A stretch of 64,000 nt of DNA. Origin: Croceibacterium selenioxidans. Lineage in GTDB: Bacteria > Pseudomonadota > Alphaproteobacteria > Sphingomonadales > Sphingomonadaceae. The notes beneath the pieces are model-generated. The model ran no database searches. It was not told the DNA's origin and saw only the letters and a program-made list of their open reading frames with translations. Both the position numbers and the translations under genes were made by a program. The stretch's first letter is position 1; every line of letters begins with the position of its first letter. This document shows, one piece after another, positions 52,103-61,637 of the stretch. Where the stretch lies: positions 618,501-682,500 of the forward strand of contig NZ_JAHFVK010000002.1 of assembly GCF_018599195.1 (NCBI RefSeq). The letters run 5' to 3'.

Positions 52103-53697
52103 AGAAGTACGATGCCCTGATCATCGGCGCGGGCCATAACGGCCTCGTCTGCGCCTTCTACCTAGCTCGGGCCGGCCTCAAGGTGCGCCTCCTCGAACGG
52201 CGCGACGTCGTCGGCGGGGCGGCGGTGACCGAAGAGTTTCACCCGGGTTTCCGCAACTCCGTGGCGAGCTACACCGTCAGCCTGCTGCAGCCCAAGGTCA
52301 TCGAGGACATGCGCCTGGCCCAGCACGGCTACCGCGTGATCGAACGGCCGATCTCGAACTTTCTCCCGCAGGAAGACGGCGGATACCTCAAGCTCGGCGG
52401 CGGGCTGGAGCGGACGCAGGCTGAATTCCGCAAGTTCTCCACCCACGATGCCGAGGTCCTGCCGCAGTACTACGACGCGCTCGAAACCGTGGCCGAAGTG
52501 CTACGGGGCCTCGCGCTCAAGGCGCCGCCCAACGTGGGCGAAGGCTGGCGAACGCTGGTCGATGGCGCGCTGCAAGGGCGCGGCCTCGCCAGGCTCTCGC
52601 TCGAACAGAAGCGTGACGTGCTCGACCTGTTCACCAAGTCGGCCACGAGTTTCCTTGGCCAATGGTTCGAGAGCGAAGCGGTCAAGGCCGCCTTTGGATT
52701 CGACGCTGTGGTTGGCAACTACGCCAGCCCCGATACGCCCGGCTCGGCCTATGTCCTGTTGCACCACGTGTTCGGCGAAGTGAACGGCAAGAAGGGCGCC
52801 TGGGGCCACTCTGTCGGCGGCATGGGCGCGATCACCCAGATCATGGCCAGGGTTTGCCAGGACCTGGGCGTCGAGATCAGTCTCGAAAGCCCGGTCCAGC
52901 AGGTCCTCGTCGACGGCCGACGCGTCGCGGGTGTCCGCCTCGAAAGCGGCGAGGAGATTGCCGCCAGCCGGGTGATCGCCAATGTGGGGCCGAAGATCCT
53001 CTACGACCGCATGTTCGCGGCCACCGACCTGCCGGCCGACTTCAACCGCCGGATGAAGGGCTTCAAGGCGGGTTCGGGCACGTTCCGCATGAACGTCGCG
53101 CTGAGCGAGCTCCCGCGCTTCACTTGCCTGCCGGAACCCGGCGAACATCACCAGTCGGGCATCATCCTCGCCCCGACGCTCGACTACATGGATCGGGCCT
53201 TCCTCGACGCGAAGCAGTTTGGCTGGTCGAAGAAGCCGATCGTCGAAATGCTGATCCCTTCGACGGTCGATGACAGCCTGGCCCCTCCGGGCCAGCATGT
53301 CGCCAGCCTGTTCTGCCAGCAGTTCGCTCCCGAACTTCCGGACGGGCGCGACTGGGACGCCGAGGAGGATGCGGCCGCCGACACGATCATCGACACGGTC
53401 GAAGCCCACGCTCCGGGCTTCCGCGCCTCGATCCTGGGCCGCCAGGTGCTTTCGCCGAAAGGGCTCGAGCGCAAGCTCGGCCTGGCGGGTGGCGACATCA
53501 TGCACGGCAACATGACGCTCGACCAGCTGTGGTCGGCGCGGCCCGTGCTTGGGCATGGTAACTATCGCGGACCGGTCGGAGGGCTCTACATGTGCGGCGC
53601 CGGCGCTCACCCGGGCGGCGGTGTGACTGGCGCACCCGGGCATAACTGTGCGCAGGTGGTGATCGGCGATGGCGGGAGTTTGCGGCGGTTCTTGTAG
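52099..53697 (+). CDS. FAD-dependent oxidoreductase of the phytoene desaturase/PYROXD2 type
   Basis: This 532-residue protein starts in an ATGA overlap with the Rieske gene stop. The N-terminus has a dinucleotide fold DALIIGAGHNGLVCAFYLARAG and LLERRDVVGGAAVTEE, typical of phytoene-dehydrogenase-like FAD enzymes. The C-terminus closes with GLYMCGAGAHPGGGVTGAPGHNCAQVV, the FAD-binding CG(A/S)xxHPGGG motif of this group. The family oxidises amines or desaturates C-C bonds. Coupled to a Rieske oxygenase under one regulator, it probably acts on the same substrate or its product. Confidence 0.93.
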   Translation: MKKYDALIIGAGHNGLVCAFYLARAGLKVRLLERRDVVGGAAVTEEFHPGFRNSVASYTVSLLQPKVIEDMRLAQHGYRVIERPISNFLPQEDGGYLKLGGGLERTQAEFRKFSTHDAEVLPQYYDALETVAEVLRGLALKAPPNVGEGWRTLVDGALQGRGLARLSLEQKRDVLDLFTKSATSFLGQWFESEAVKAAFGFDAVVGNYASPDTPGSAYVLLHHVFGEVNGKKGAWGHSVGGMGAITQIMARVCQDLGVEISLESPVQQVLVDGRRVAGVRLESGEEIAASRVIANVGPKILYDRMFAATDLPADFNRRMKGFKAGSGTFRMNVALSELPRFTCLPEPGEHHQSGIILAPTLDYMDRAFLDAKQFGWSKKPIVEMLIPSTVDDSLAPPGQHVASLFCQQFAPELPDGRDWDAEEDAAADTIIDTVEAHAPGFRASILGRQVLSPKGLERKLGLAGGDIMHGNMTLDQLWSARPVLGHGNYRGPVGGLYMCGAGAHPGGGVTGAPGHNCAQVVIGDGGSLRRFL

Positions 53698-53714
53698 GTC
53701 CCTGCCGGCCGTCT

Positions 53715-56222
53715 TTACAGGTCCGGCAATGACTGCTCGGCAAACCCCCACCCGGCCAGGCCCTTGCTCGAGGCCCGTTCAATCAGCTTTTTCGCAGCGT
53801 CGATCGAGAAGGGGTGCGCGTCCTTCATGGCGTTGAGTTCGTCCCAGGCGATTGGCACCGCGACGGGCGCCCCGGCCCTCGCCCGGGCCGAATAGGGCAG
53901 GACGGCCGTGCTGCCGCGTTGGTTGCGCAAATAGTCGATGAATATCTTCCCCTTGCGCTTGGCCTTGCTCATCGTCGCCACGAAACGGTCCGGCTCGGCC
54001 TGGCTCAGGGCCTCGGCGAAACGCTTGGAAAAGTCCTTGTGCGCGTCCCACGAATGGCCCGGGGTCAACGGCACGACGACGTGCACGCCCTTCCCGCCCG
54101 AGAGCATCGCGAAACTGGTCAGGCCGATATCGGCCAGCCTGTCGTGGATGTCCTTCGCCGCCTGCTTCACATCGGCGAAGTCGAGCCCCTCGTCGGGGTC
54201 GAGGTCGAACACCATGCGATCGGGCGCTTCCACGTCGGCGACCTTGCTGCCCCAGCCGTGGAATTCGATCGTCCCCATCTGCACGCAGGCTAGCAGGCCC
54301 GCGGCGTTCTCGATGTAGAGGTAGTCCTCCGTACCGCCGTCCTTCTCGGTGATCGGCACATGATGGACGTCCGGACCGAACGAGCCGGAATCGTGCTTCT
54401 GAAAAAAGCACTTCTTCGCCCGTCCCTGCGGACAACGAACCAGGCTGACCGGACGGCCCGCGGCCCAGGGCAGCATGAGGCCGGCGATGGCCTCGTAGTA
54501 GTCGGCCAGCTCACCCTTGGTCTGTCCCCCTTCGTCAAAGATCACCCGGTCGCGGTTGGTTATCTTGACCGTCTCGGTCGCTGGCGCTTGCGCGGGTTTT
54601 TCCGGCACGACGTCCCTCGCTTTCTTGTCCTCGCGCAGGCCGAGGAAGCTGCCGTGGCGGACGTTCCCGTCCGCGGTGAACTCGGCAAAGGCGATCTCGG
54701 CGACAAGCTTGGGCTCGAGCCAGGTCACGCCCCGGCTCTCGACCCGACCGACTTCCGCCGGCGCGCTCTTGCGCTCGAGCTTTGCCATGCGAGAGGCGAG
54801 ATCGCGCAGGGTATCTGTATCGAACCCCGTGCCGACATTGCCCTTGTAGATCAGCTTGCCCTGCTCATTCTGGGCCAGCAACAGCGAGGAAAAGGGACGG
54901 CCCTTGGCGCTCGACTTCTTCCAGCCGATGACCACGAACTCCTGCCGCCGGGTGCACTTGACCTTGAGCCAGTTGCGGGTCCGGCGCGAGGCATATTTGC
55001 CGTCGATCGACTTCGAGATGATCCCTTCCTGGCCCGCATCGCACAGGGCCTTGAGCAGCGTCTCGCCCGCGCCGATCACGTGGTCGGCGACATGGATCGG
55101 CGGCGCGGCTTCGGCGAGCAAGGCTTCGAGCCGCTCCTTGCGTTCAATGTTCGTCAATTGCGTCAGATCGCGGCCGTCAATTTCCAACAGGTCGAAGGCG
55201 TGAAGCGAAAGGGCATCTTTCGCCGTCTGCGATCCGTGGCCGCGCTTGAGGACCGCCTGAAGCGCCGAAAAATCCGGATTGCCGTCCTTGCCATAGGCCA
55301 CGATCTCGCCATCGATCAGGCTCGGCGGAAGGTCGAGGGCCCGGAGTCTTTCGACGAGCGGCGCGAACTTCTCGGTCCAGTCCAGACCGGTGCGCGTGAA
55401 GACATGTACGTCGCCGCCCGCAGCGGCAATCAGCGCGCGGTAGCCGTCGAACTTTATCTCGTGCATCCAGCCGTTTCCCGCAGGGACGGCATCGACCAGC
55501 GTCGCAAGCTGCGGCGCGCGGAATTTCGGTGGCCTCGCGGGTGACTTGCGGGTTCGGGCCTGGGCCTTGTTACGCTTGGCCGCCTTGGTCATTTCCGCCG
55601 TGAAGGCATCGCCCTTCTTCCCCTTGAGCGAATAGGCACCCTTGGTATCGCCGGCGATCTCGGCCATCGAGCGGCCGGTCAGCACGCTCGTCAGGCAGCG
55701 CTGGACCAGGGGATCGCCTTCCTCAGCGTACTCGTCCTCCAGCTTGCGCAGCAGCCAGTTCTCACGCTTCTCTCCGGGCCGGGGCTTGAGGCGGATCAGC
55801 AGCCATTCGCCCTTCATCCGCTCCCCTTCGAGCGTGAAATGCAGGTGGCCCTGGTCGATGTCCTTCCAGCTCTTGCCCTCTACTGGCGCCCAGGTGCCCC
55901 GGTCCCACAGCATGACGGTACCGCCGCCATACTCGCCCTTGGGAATTACGCCCTCGAAGTCCGCATAAGCCATCGGGTGATCTTCGGTCCGCACGGCCAG
56001 TCGCTTGATTTCGGGATCGGGCGAAGGCCCCTTGGTCACCGCCCACGATTTCAACACCCCATCGGCCTCGAGGCGGAAGTCCCAGTGCAACCGGGTGGCC
56101 TCGTGCTTCTGGACGATGAAGCGATTGCCACCCTCGCCGCTGGCGCGCTTGCCGGCGGGTTCGGCGGTCTTCGCAAAGTCCCGCTTGCGATTGTATTCCG
56201 CCAGCGGATCTCGCCTGCTCAC
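53715..56222 (-). CDS. ligD: ATP-dependent DNA ligase D (PE-ligase-polymerase)
   Basis: This 835-residue protein starts at GTG 56222. Three domains are visible in order. A 3'-phosphoesterase (about 1-190) shows IVQKHEATRLHWDFRLE and GVLKSWAVTKGPSPDP. The ATP-dependent ligase (about 230-520) has its adenylated Lys257 in HEIKFDGYRALI. The archaeo-eukaryotic primase-like polymerase (about 555-835) has VFDLDPDEGLDFADV and SGGKGVHVVVPL. It seals double-strand breaks with Ku in non-homologous end joining. It overlaps the MgtC gene, and Ku is two genes upstream. Confidence 0.97.
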   Translation of the reverse strand: MSRRDPLAEYNRKRDFAKTAEPAGKRASGEGGNRFIVQKHEATRLHWDFRLEADGVLKSWAVTKGPSPDPEIKRLAVRTEDHPMAYADFEGVIPKGEYGGGTVMLWDRGTWAPVEGKSWKDIDQGHLHFTLEGERMKGEWLLIRLKPRPGEKRENWLLRKLEDEYAEEGDPLVQRCLTSVLTGRSMAEIAGDTKGAYSLKGKKGDAFTAEMTKAAKRNKAQARTRKSPARPPKFRAPQLATLVDAVPAGNGWMHEIKFDGYRALIAAAGGDVHVFTRTGLDWTEKFAPLVERLRALDLPPSLIDGEIVAYGKDGNPDFSALQAVLKRGHGSQTAKDALSLHAFDLLEIDGRDLTQLTNIERKERLEALLAEAAPPIHVADHVIGAGETLLKALCDAGQEGIISKSIDGKYASRRTRNWLKVKCTRRQEFVVIGWKKSSAKGRPFSSLLLAQNEQGKLIYKGNVGTGFDTDTLRDLASRMAKLERKSAPAEVGRVESRGVTWLEPKLVAEIAFAEFTADGNVRHGSFLGLREDKKARDVVPEKPAQAPATETVKITNRDRVIFDEGGQTKGELADYYEAIAGLMLPWAAGRPVSLVRCPQGRAKKCFFQKHDSGSFGPDVHHVPITEKDGGTEDYLYIENAAGLLACVQMGTIEFHGWGSKVADVEAPDRMVFDLDPDEGLDFADVKQAAKDIHDRLADIGLTSFAMLSGGKGVHVVVPLTPGHSWDAHKDFSKRFAEALSQAEPDRFVATMSKAKRKGKIFIDYLRNQRGSTAVLPYSARARAGAPVAVPIAWDELNAMKDAHPFSIDAAKKLIERASSKGLAGWGFAEQSLPDL

Positions 56223-56689
56223 TGGGTAAAGTCCTCGTCAGGGAAATAGCGCCGTTCGACCAGGCCCAGTATCGTCAGCATCAGGATCGAAATGGCCGAG
56301 CCGATCGCCACCAGCGGCCACTGCCCCGCTCCGCAGGCGACGCCGATCACCGCGGTCAGCCACAAGTGCGCCGCCGTCGTGAGGTTCTTGACCCGGCCCT
56401 TGCTGAACACGATCAGCCCGGCGCCGACGATACCGATGAAAGCGCCCGTGGCCTCGAAGATGCGGAGCGCGTCGAGCCGCGCGGTATCGAGCTGATAGTA
56501 AAGCGATACCATCGACACCGTCATGGCCGCCGCGGAAAAGCAGATCAGGCCGTGAGTGCGGAGCCCCGCGGCACGCCCGCGAAATTCCCGGTCGAGGCCG
56601 AGCAGCAAGCCGAGCACGGCAGCGGCTCCGAGGCGTGCCAGCAGATCAAAGTCGATCCAGTGGATCAGGATCGGCGGATTCAGCTCCAT
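56219..56689 (-). CDS. MgtC/SapB family membrane protein
   Basis: This 156-residue protein has four to five helices (LLARLGAAAVLGLLLGLDREF, CFSAAAMTVSMVSLYY, TGAFIGIVGAGLIVF, LTAVIGVACGAGQWPLVA, LMLTILGLVERR). The LGLDREFRGRAAGLRTH segment is the MgtC/SapB family signature. It overlaps both Ku (ATGA) and LigD, so the three are translated together. The usual role of MgtC proteins is in Mg-limitation and acid or virulence stress responses at the inner membrane. Why it would be inside an NHEJ operon is unclear. Confidence 0.93.
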   Translation of the reverse strand: MELNPPILIHWIDFDLLARLGAAAVLGLLLGLDREFRGRAAGLRTHGLICFSAAAMTVSMVSLYYQLDTARLDALRIFEATGAFIGIVGAGLIVFSKGRVKNLTTAAHLWLTAVIGVACGAGQWPLVAIGSAISILMLTILGLVERRYFPDEDFTQ

Positions 56690-57546
56690 CAGGCGCGCTT
56701 CCTGGCGGGGGCCTTCTTCGCTGGCGCCTTTTTCGCGGGCTTCTTCGCCGCGGCCTTCTCTCCGCCGACCGACTTCTTCAGCGCAGCCATCAGATCGATC
56801 ACGTTGGAGCCCCGCGCAATGTCCGGTTCCTCGACGTCCTCGAGGATCTTCTTGCCCTTGGCCTTCTGCTTCTTGGCGATCAGCGTCTTGAGCGCATCGA
56901 CGTAGCGGTCATGGAATTCTCCCGCGTCGAACGGAGCGCTGCGCTGGTCGATCAGGGTAGTGGCTAAGTCGAGCAGGTCCTCGCTAGGCTTCTCGCTGCC
57001 GATGCCCTTGAAGTACTCCTGCGCCCGTCGCACCTCGTCTTCATAGCGCAAGGTCTCCAATACCAGGCCCTTGCCGCAAGGCTTGAGAGAGACGAGTTGC
57101 TCGCGCCCGCGGACGGAAATCTGGCCGATGCCGACCTTGTTACTCTTCCGCAGCGCCTCGCGCAGCACGATGAAGGCTTCCTCGGCAAGATCGTCCGCCG
57201 GCACCACGTAGTAGGGCTTCTCGAAGTAGAACACGTCGATCTCGCCCGCGTCGACGAACTGTACCAGGTCGAGCGTCTTGCGACTCTCCACCTTGGCAGC
57301 CTCGATCTCGTCGTCCTCGAGCAGCACGTAGTTGCCTTTGGACACCTCGTATCCCTTGACGATCTCGTCGCGGTCGATGGGGCCGATCCCCTGCACCACC
57401 TTCTCGTAGTTGATCCGCTTCCCGCTGGGTTCGTGGATCTGGTGGAAGGCAATGGCCGCGCCGGACTTGGTCGCGGCGTAGACCTCCACCGGAATCGACA
57501 CGAGCGCGAGACGAATTTGACCCTGCCAATAGGCGCGTGCGGCCAT
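56689..57546 (-). CDS. ku: Non-homologous end joining protein Ku
   Basis: ATG 57546 (MAARAYWQGQIRLALVSIPV) follows AGGAGG by eight bases and gives 285 residues. The Ku core includes SIPVEVYAATKS, FHQIHEPSGKRINYEKV, KGYEVSKGNYVLLEDDEI and FEKPYYVVPADD. The C-terminus is a lysine/alanine-rich tail (KKPAKKAPAKKAPARKRA), the usual basic extension that helps DNA threading and LigD recruitment. It binds DNA ends as a homodimer and recruits LigD. Confidence 0.97.
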   Translation of the reverse strand: MAARAYWQGQIRLALVSIPVEVYAATKSGAAIAFHQIHEPSGKRINYEKVVQGIGPIDRDEIVKGYEVSKGNYVLLEDDEIEAAKVESRKTLDLVQFVDAGEIDVFYFEKPYYVVPADDLAEEAFIVLREALRKSNKVGIGQISVRGREQLVSLKPCGKGLVLETLRYEDEVRRAQEYFKGIGSEKPSEDLLDLATTLIDQRSAPFDAGEFHDRYVDALKTLIAKKQKAKGKKILEDVEEPDIARGSNVIDLMAALKKSVGGEKAAAKKPAKKAPAKKAPARKRA

Positions 57547-57689
57547 TGCTGTGCCTCCTGCTTGCGGTGCATTAGCGCTTGGAGGGCCGAGGTGGTTCCT
57601 GCATGCGGCGGATCGTGCCACCTTTGTTACAGTTGATCCTTATTCTGTTGGAAAAGGTGGTTAGTATCCACACACTTGACTTGGCTAAG

Positions 57690-57695
57690 TATAAT
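57690..57695 (+). promoter_or_regulatory. Candidate -10 box for the MarR-like gene
   Basis: TATAAT lies 45 bases before the TTG start at 57741 in an AT-richer divergent gap (57547-57740). The TTGACT at 57676 is too close to be its -35, and no clear -35 is seen at the right distance, so this is tentative. Confidence 0.35.
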
Positions 57696-57740
57696 TCCTG
57701 AGTACGATGCACCAAAACGATCGAATAAAGGGCAAGGGTT

Positions 57741-58238
57741 TTGGGTCAGCAAACCGCAGTGCCGCTACCGGCCGAATTCAAGGAAGTCTGTGAGTTAGTT
57801 CGCGGCCTGGCGCGTCGCGTCGCGGACATCGAAGCCTGTACCGGCTCCAACGACGAGCCGGACTACGCGCCCAGCTTCAGCGATGACGAGCTCGCGATTG
57901 CGGCGGCCTCGATCTATCGCCTGAGGTTCCAGCGAGCGAACCACTTCGATCCGACGCTGTTCGGTGAGCCGGCGTGGGACATGTTGCTCGACTTGTTCAT
58001 CCAGCGGGTCAAAGGAAAGCGCGTTTCCACCACCGGCCTGTGCCTGGGCGCCGACGTGCCCCATTCGACGGGCCTGCGGCACATCGAACGGATGTGCGAC
58101 GAGAACATCCTGCGCCGCTGCACCGCGAAGGACGACAAGCGCCTGATCCTGATCGAACTCACGCCCAAGGGCTTGCGCCTGATGCGCGACTACCTCTCCA
58201 ATGCGGTGGCGCAGCTCAAGATGCAGCTGCCGGAGTAG
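57741..58238 (+). CDS. MarR-like winged-helix DNA-binding protein
   Basis: This 165-residue protein starts at TTG 57741 behind a weak AAGGG. A short helical N-terminus (ELVRGLARRVADIEAC) precedes a winged helix-turn-helix: WDMLLDLFIQRVKGKRVSTTGLC, then GADVPHSTGLRHIERMCDENILRR and a wing DDKRLILIELTPKGLRLM. This is the MarR layout. It is probably a small-molecule-responsive repressor. It is divergent from Ku by 194 bases, so it may regulate either its own gene or the NHEJ operon. Its target is not known. Confidence 0.85.
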   Translation: MGQQTAVPLPAEFKEVCELVRGLARRVADIEACTGSNDEPDYAPSFSDDELAIAAASIYRLRFQRANHFDPTLFGEPAWDMLLDLFIQRVKGKRVSTTGLCLGADVPHSTGLRHIERMCDENILRRCTAKDDKRLILIELTPKGLRLMRDYLSNAVAQLKMQLPE

Positions 58239-58249
58239 GTGCTCTGGGC

Positions 58250-59641
58250 TTATTCCGGCCCGAGCATATCCTCCGGCCGCACGAGTCGATCGTAATCTTC
58301 GGGCGTCACGTAGCCACTGGCCACGGCCGCCTCTCGCAAGGTCGCGCCACTCTTGTGAGCCTGCTTGGCGATGGCAGCCGCCTTGTCATAGCCAATCGCG
58401 GGCGCCAGCGCGGTGACCAGCATCAGCGAGCGCTCGACCCCATGCGCGATATTGTCGAGCCGCGGCTCAAGGCCGGCGAGGAGGTTGCGCGTGAAGCTGT
58501 CCGACGCGTCCGCGAGCAGGCGCACGGACTGGACCACGTTGTAGGCGACTACCGGCCGGTAGACATTGAGCTCGAAGTGGCCCTGGCTCGCCGCGAAGGT
58601 CACCGTGGCGTGGTTGCCGAAGACTTGCGCGCAGACCTGGGTCAGAGCCTCGCACTGCGTCGGGTTGACCTTGCCGGGCATGATCGAGGAGCCGGGCTCG
58701 TTTTCGGGCAGCGCCAGTTCGCCTAGACCGGCTCGCGGTCCTGAACCGAGCAGGCGAATGTCGTTGGCGATCTTATAGAGGCTCGCCGCGAGCGTGTTGA
58801 GCGCGCCATGGGTGAACAGCAGGGCGTCCTGACCGGCGAGCGCTTCGAACTTGTTGGGTGCGGTAACGAAGGGCAACCCGGTTGCTTCGGCGATTTCCTC
58901 CGCCACAGCCTCGGCAAAGCCCTTGGGGGCGTTGAGACCGGTGCCAACGGCAGTGCCGCCTTGGGCGAGCTCGTAGAGACCGGGCAAGGTCTGCTCGATC
59001 CGCTCGATCCCCGCACGGACCTGACGGGCATAGCCGGAAACTTCCTGCCCCAGGGTGAGCGGCGTTGCATCCTGGGTGTGGGTCCGGCCGATTTTGACGA
59101 TGTCTGCCCAGTCCCGGGCCTTCGCCTCGAGCCGGTCGGCCATGCGAGCCAGCGCCGGGAGCAGGTCGGCCGTGAGGGTCACGGCGGCGGCGACATGGAT
59201 CGCGGTCGGGATCGTATCGTTCGACGACTGGCTCATGTTGACGTGGTCGTTCGGGTGGACCGGAGACTTGGTCCCGGCCTGGCCGCCGAGCAGGAGGTTC
59301 GCGCGGTTGGCGATGACCTCGTTGGCGTTCATGTTACTCTGCGTGCCCGATCCCGTCTGCCACACGACCAGCGGGAACTCGTCGTCGTGTCTGCCCGCGA
59401 TCACCTCGTCGGCGGCGACGACAATCGCTTCGGCCAGCTTGGGATCGAGCAGGCCGATTTTGCGGTTGCTCAGCGCAGCCGCCCGCTTGACCGTGCCGAG
59501 CGCGTGGATGACCGGCAACGGCATCCGCTCCCCGCCAATACGGAAATTCTGCAGCGATCGCTGGGTCTGGGCGCCCCACAGCTTGTCGGCCGGAACGGCG
59601 ATTTCACCCATGGTGTCGGTTTCGATGCGGGTCTCGCCCAA
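58250..59641 (-). CDS. fumC: Fumarate hydratase class II
   Basis: This 463-residue protein starts at TTG 59641, supported by AGGAG seven bases upstream and by alignment with the usual FumC N-terminus ([23 protein letters not shown]). Motifs are [50 protein letters not shown] and the fumarase/aspartase signature [11 protein letters not shown]. It converts fumarate to malate in the TCA cycle without an iron-sulfur cluster. It is convergent with the MarR-like gene. Confidence 0.97.
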   Translation of the reverse strand: MGETRIETDTMGEIAVPADKLWGAQTQRSLQNFRIGGERMPLPVIHALGTVKRAAALSNRKIGLLDPKLAEAIVVAADEVIAGRHDDEFPLVVWQTGSGTQSNMNANEVIANRANLLLGGQAGTKSPVHPNDHVNMSQSSNDTIPTAIHVAAAVTLTADLLPALARMADRLEAKARDWADIVKIGRTHTQDATPLTLGQEVSGYARQVRAGIERIEQTLPGLYELAQGGTAVGTGLNAPKGFAEAVAEEIAEATGLPFVTAPNKFEALAGQDALLFTHGALNTLAASLYKIANDIRLLGSGPRAGLGELALPENEPGSSIMPGKVNPTQCEALTQVCAQVFGNHATVTFAASQGHFELNVYRPVVAYNVVQSVRLLADASDSFTRNLLAGLEPRLDNIAHGVERSLMLVTALAPAIGYDKAAAIAKQAHKSGATLREAAVASGYVTPEDYDRLVRPEDMLGPE

Positions 59642-59669
59642 TTCAGTTCTCCTGCCCAGGCCAGTCGCC

Positions 59670-60299
59670 TCAGCGCACCGGCTTGTAGGGTTCCCAGTTA
59701 GGCGAGAGGCGGCCCATCACCTCCTTGGCGGCCTTCTCGACCTCGGCCAGGTGGAACCGGACATCCTTCTCTTCCATGTCCGGGCCGACGCCGTCAAAAT
59801 GATAGCGCGCGGTTTCGGCGAAACCGAACACATCGACCAGGTAGCGGTCGAACACCGTGCGCAGCGAACCGAAAACGCCCTTCTCGCTGAGCCAGGCTTT
59901 CAGGCTGCCGGATGAGGTAAGCGACACCAGCCGCTTGCCCACCAGAAGGCTGGCCGCCCCACCGCTCCCGTCGTTTCCGAGTTGCCGGCCAGCCCCGAAC
60001 ACCCGGTCGATATACCCCTTGAGCATGGCCGGAGGCGCGCCGAACCAGATCGGATAGACGAGTACGAACACGTCGACTTTGCCTAGGGCCGCCCACTCCG
60101 CCTCCACGTCGGGCCGAGGCGAACCGTGGCGTTCCTCGTCCTGCAACACCGGATCGAAACCGAGGCGATAAAGATCGCGAACGATCACCTCGTGCCCCGC
60201 GGCGCGCACAGTGTCGGCGTAGCGGTCGGCGACCGATAGGGTGAAGCTCTGCTGGGCAGGATGGCAAACGATGATCGCGTGCTTGAGCGTCTCGGACAT
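59670..60299 (-). CDS. Flavodoxin-fold NAD(P)H:quinone oxidoreductase
   Basis: This 209-residue protein has the flavodoxin-2 fold: [20 protein letters not shown] near the start (FMN phosphate loop), then [37 protein letters not shown] and [14 protein letters not shown]. The layout matches the NQO1/MdaB/KefF group, which reduces quinones by two electrons using NAD(P)H and FAD or FMN. It lies 28 bases upstream of fumC on the same strand and may be co-transcribed. It probably protects against quinone stress. Confidence 0.93.
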   Translation of the reverse strand: MSETLKHAIIVCHPAQQSFTLSVADRYADTVRAAGHEVIVRDLYRLGFDPVLQDEERHGSPRPDVEAEWAALGKVDVFVLVYPIWFGAPPAMLKGYIDRVFGAGRQLGNDGSGGAASLLVGKRLVSLTSSGSLKAWLSEKGVFGSLRTVFDRYLVDVFGFAETARYHFDGVGPDMEEKDVRFHLAEVEKAAKEVMGRLSPNWEPYKPVR

Positions 60300-60468
60300 G
60301 GCGCACTCGCTTCCGGAGAGGGGGAGACCCAGTCTAGCAAAGACTTTGGCTATGACTCCAGCTTCTTAGACGGCTGCCCAAAAGAGACTTCGTCAATTTC
60401 CCCTGATGACGGATGCATTTGCAGGTGTCAGTATGGCGGCAGGGCCGGAAGAGCCTGGGAGAAGGAAT

Positions 60469-60843
60469 ATGCGGCTTCGTCTCGCCTGGGCGGGTGCCCT
60501 GGCCGTGTCGCTGGCGAGTGTTGCGGCGCAAGCCCATCACAGCATGGCGATGTTTGATAACCAGAAGAAAGTCACTGTCAGTGGAACTGTCACCGAGTTC
60601 CAGTGGACCAATCCCCACGCCTACATCCAGATGATCGCCAAGGACGCGTCGGGCAAGGATGTCGAATGGAGCATGGAGATGGGCGCGCCGATGTATCTTT
60701 ATGCTCGCGGCTGGCGGCCCTCGTCGCTCAAGGCCGGGGCCAAAGTCAACGTGACTATCCATCCTCTGCGCAACGGCATGCCGGGCGGAGTCGTGCTCGA
60801 GGTGATCGATGCCGACGGCAAGGCGATCGGAAAGCCGGCATGA
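60469..60843 (+). CDS. Small exported protein of the DUF6152 type
   Basis: The start at ATG 60469 follows GAGAAGGA. The 124-residue protein has a signal peptide ending AQA-HHSM. The mature N-terminus begins HHSMAMFDNQKKVTVSGTV and continues EFQWTNPHAYIQM. This is the pattern of the DUF6152 family of unknown function, a small beta-barrel common in proteobacteria. The adjacent histidines right after cleavage could bind metal, since an N-terminal His is a known copper motif in other proteins. It overlaps the next gene by four bases. Confidence 0.85.
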   Translation: MRLRLAWAGALAVSLASVAAQAHHSMAMFDNQKKVTVSGTVTEFQWTNPHAYIQMIAKDASGKDVEWSMEMGAPMYLYARGWRPSSLKAGAKVNVTIHPLRNGMPGGVVLEVIDADGKAIGKPA

Positions 60844-61637
60844 GGCTGGCGCTCGTCGCGGCGATCGGCGCCGCTTCGCTCGCCCTTTCCGGCCCGACGT
60901 ACGCGCAGGACAAGGCGCAGCGGACCGAAGAGTTCGCCAAACTCCCCTATTGGTCGGGCTATTGGGTCAGCGAGGGTCAGGCTGGCACGACCATCGGGGG
61001 TATCGCCCCCGCCTCGATCGAGATGCGCGAGAAGGGCAAGGCCCCGGCGGTTCCGATCATGAGTTTGAGTGGCTTCGGCGCACCGTGGAACGACGAAGGC
61101 AAAGCCCGCATGGCCGAACGGGCGAGGATCGCCCCCGGCCGCAAGGCCATGGGCTGGGGCTACCCGATGATGATGGATGCCGCCGCTCCGCTGCAATTCC
61201 TCATCACGCCCGAAGAAACGCTGATCATCAGCCCTTACGGCGACGTCCGCCATATCTACACCGATGGGCGCGCCATGCCGGGCGAGGAAGATCTGTGGCC
61301 GACCGTTTGGGGCACCTCAATCGGGCATTGGGAAGGTGACACGCTGGTCGTCGAGACCAAGGCGGTGAAGAACCCGAACATCTACTTCCACACCGCGCCG
61401 CCGCTGTCCGAGCAGGCGCACTATGCCGAGCGCATCCGGATGGACGGAAACCGTCTCGTCTCGGAAGTCACGATCGAGGATCCCGTGACACTGACCGGTC
61501 CGTGGAAAGCGCGGCTGACTTACGTCCGGGACGACGGGTTCGACCGCATGGTGCAGATCGATTTCGACAACGACCGCACGGGCTTCGACGGACAGGTCAA
61601 CACGATCGAACCGGCCCATCCGGAGGAACAGCACTGA
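60840..61637 (+). CDS. Exported protein of unknown function
   Basis: I do not assign this 265-residue protein a function. It starts in an ATGA overlap with the DUF6152-type gene and has a signal peptide ending TYA-QDKA. It includes RRHIY-like segment DVRHIYTDGRAMPGEEDLWPTVWGTSIGHWEGDTLVVETKAV in the second half, given here only as position about residues 135-175. The pairing with a DUF6152-type protein and this GxSIGHWEGDTLVV pattern recurs in proteobacterial genomes. It overlaps the SMP-30-like gene by one base, so all three should be made together. Confidence 0.8.
   Translation: MRLALVAAIGAASLALSGPTYAQDKAQRTEEFAKLPYWSGYWVSEGQAGTTIGGIAPASIEMREKGKAPAVPIMSLSGFGAPWNDEGKARMAERARIAPGRKAMGWGYPMMMDAAAPLQFLITPEETLIISPYGDVRHIYTDGRAMPGEEDLWPTVWGTSIGHWEGDTLVVETKAVKNPNIYFHTAPPLSEQAHYAERIRMDGNRLVSEVTIEDPVTLTGPWKARLTYVRDDGFDRMVQIDFDNDRTGFDGQVNTIEPAHPEEQH

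Noticed and set aside
57676..57695. TTGACT and TATAAT as a sigma-70 promoter pair
   Set aside because: Only eight bases separate them instead of about 17, so they are not a matched pair.
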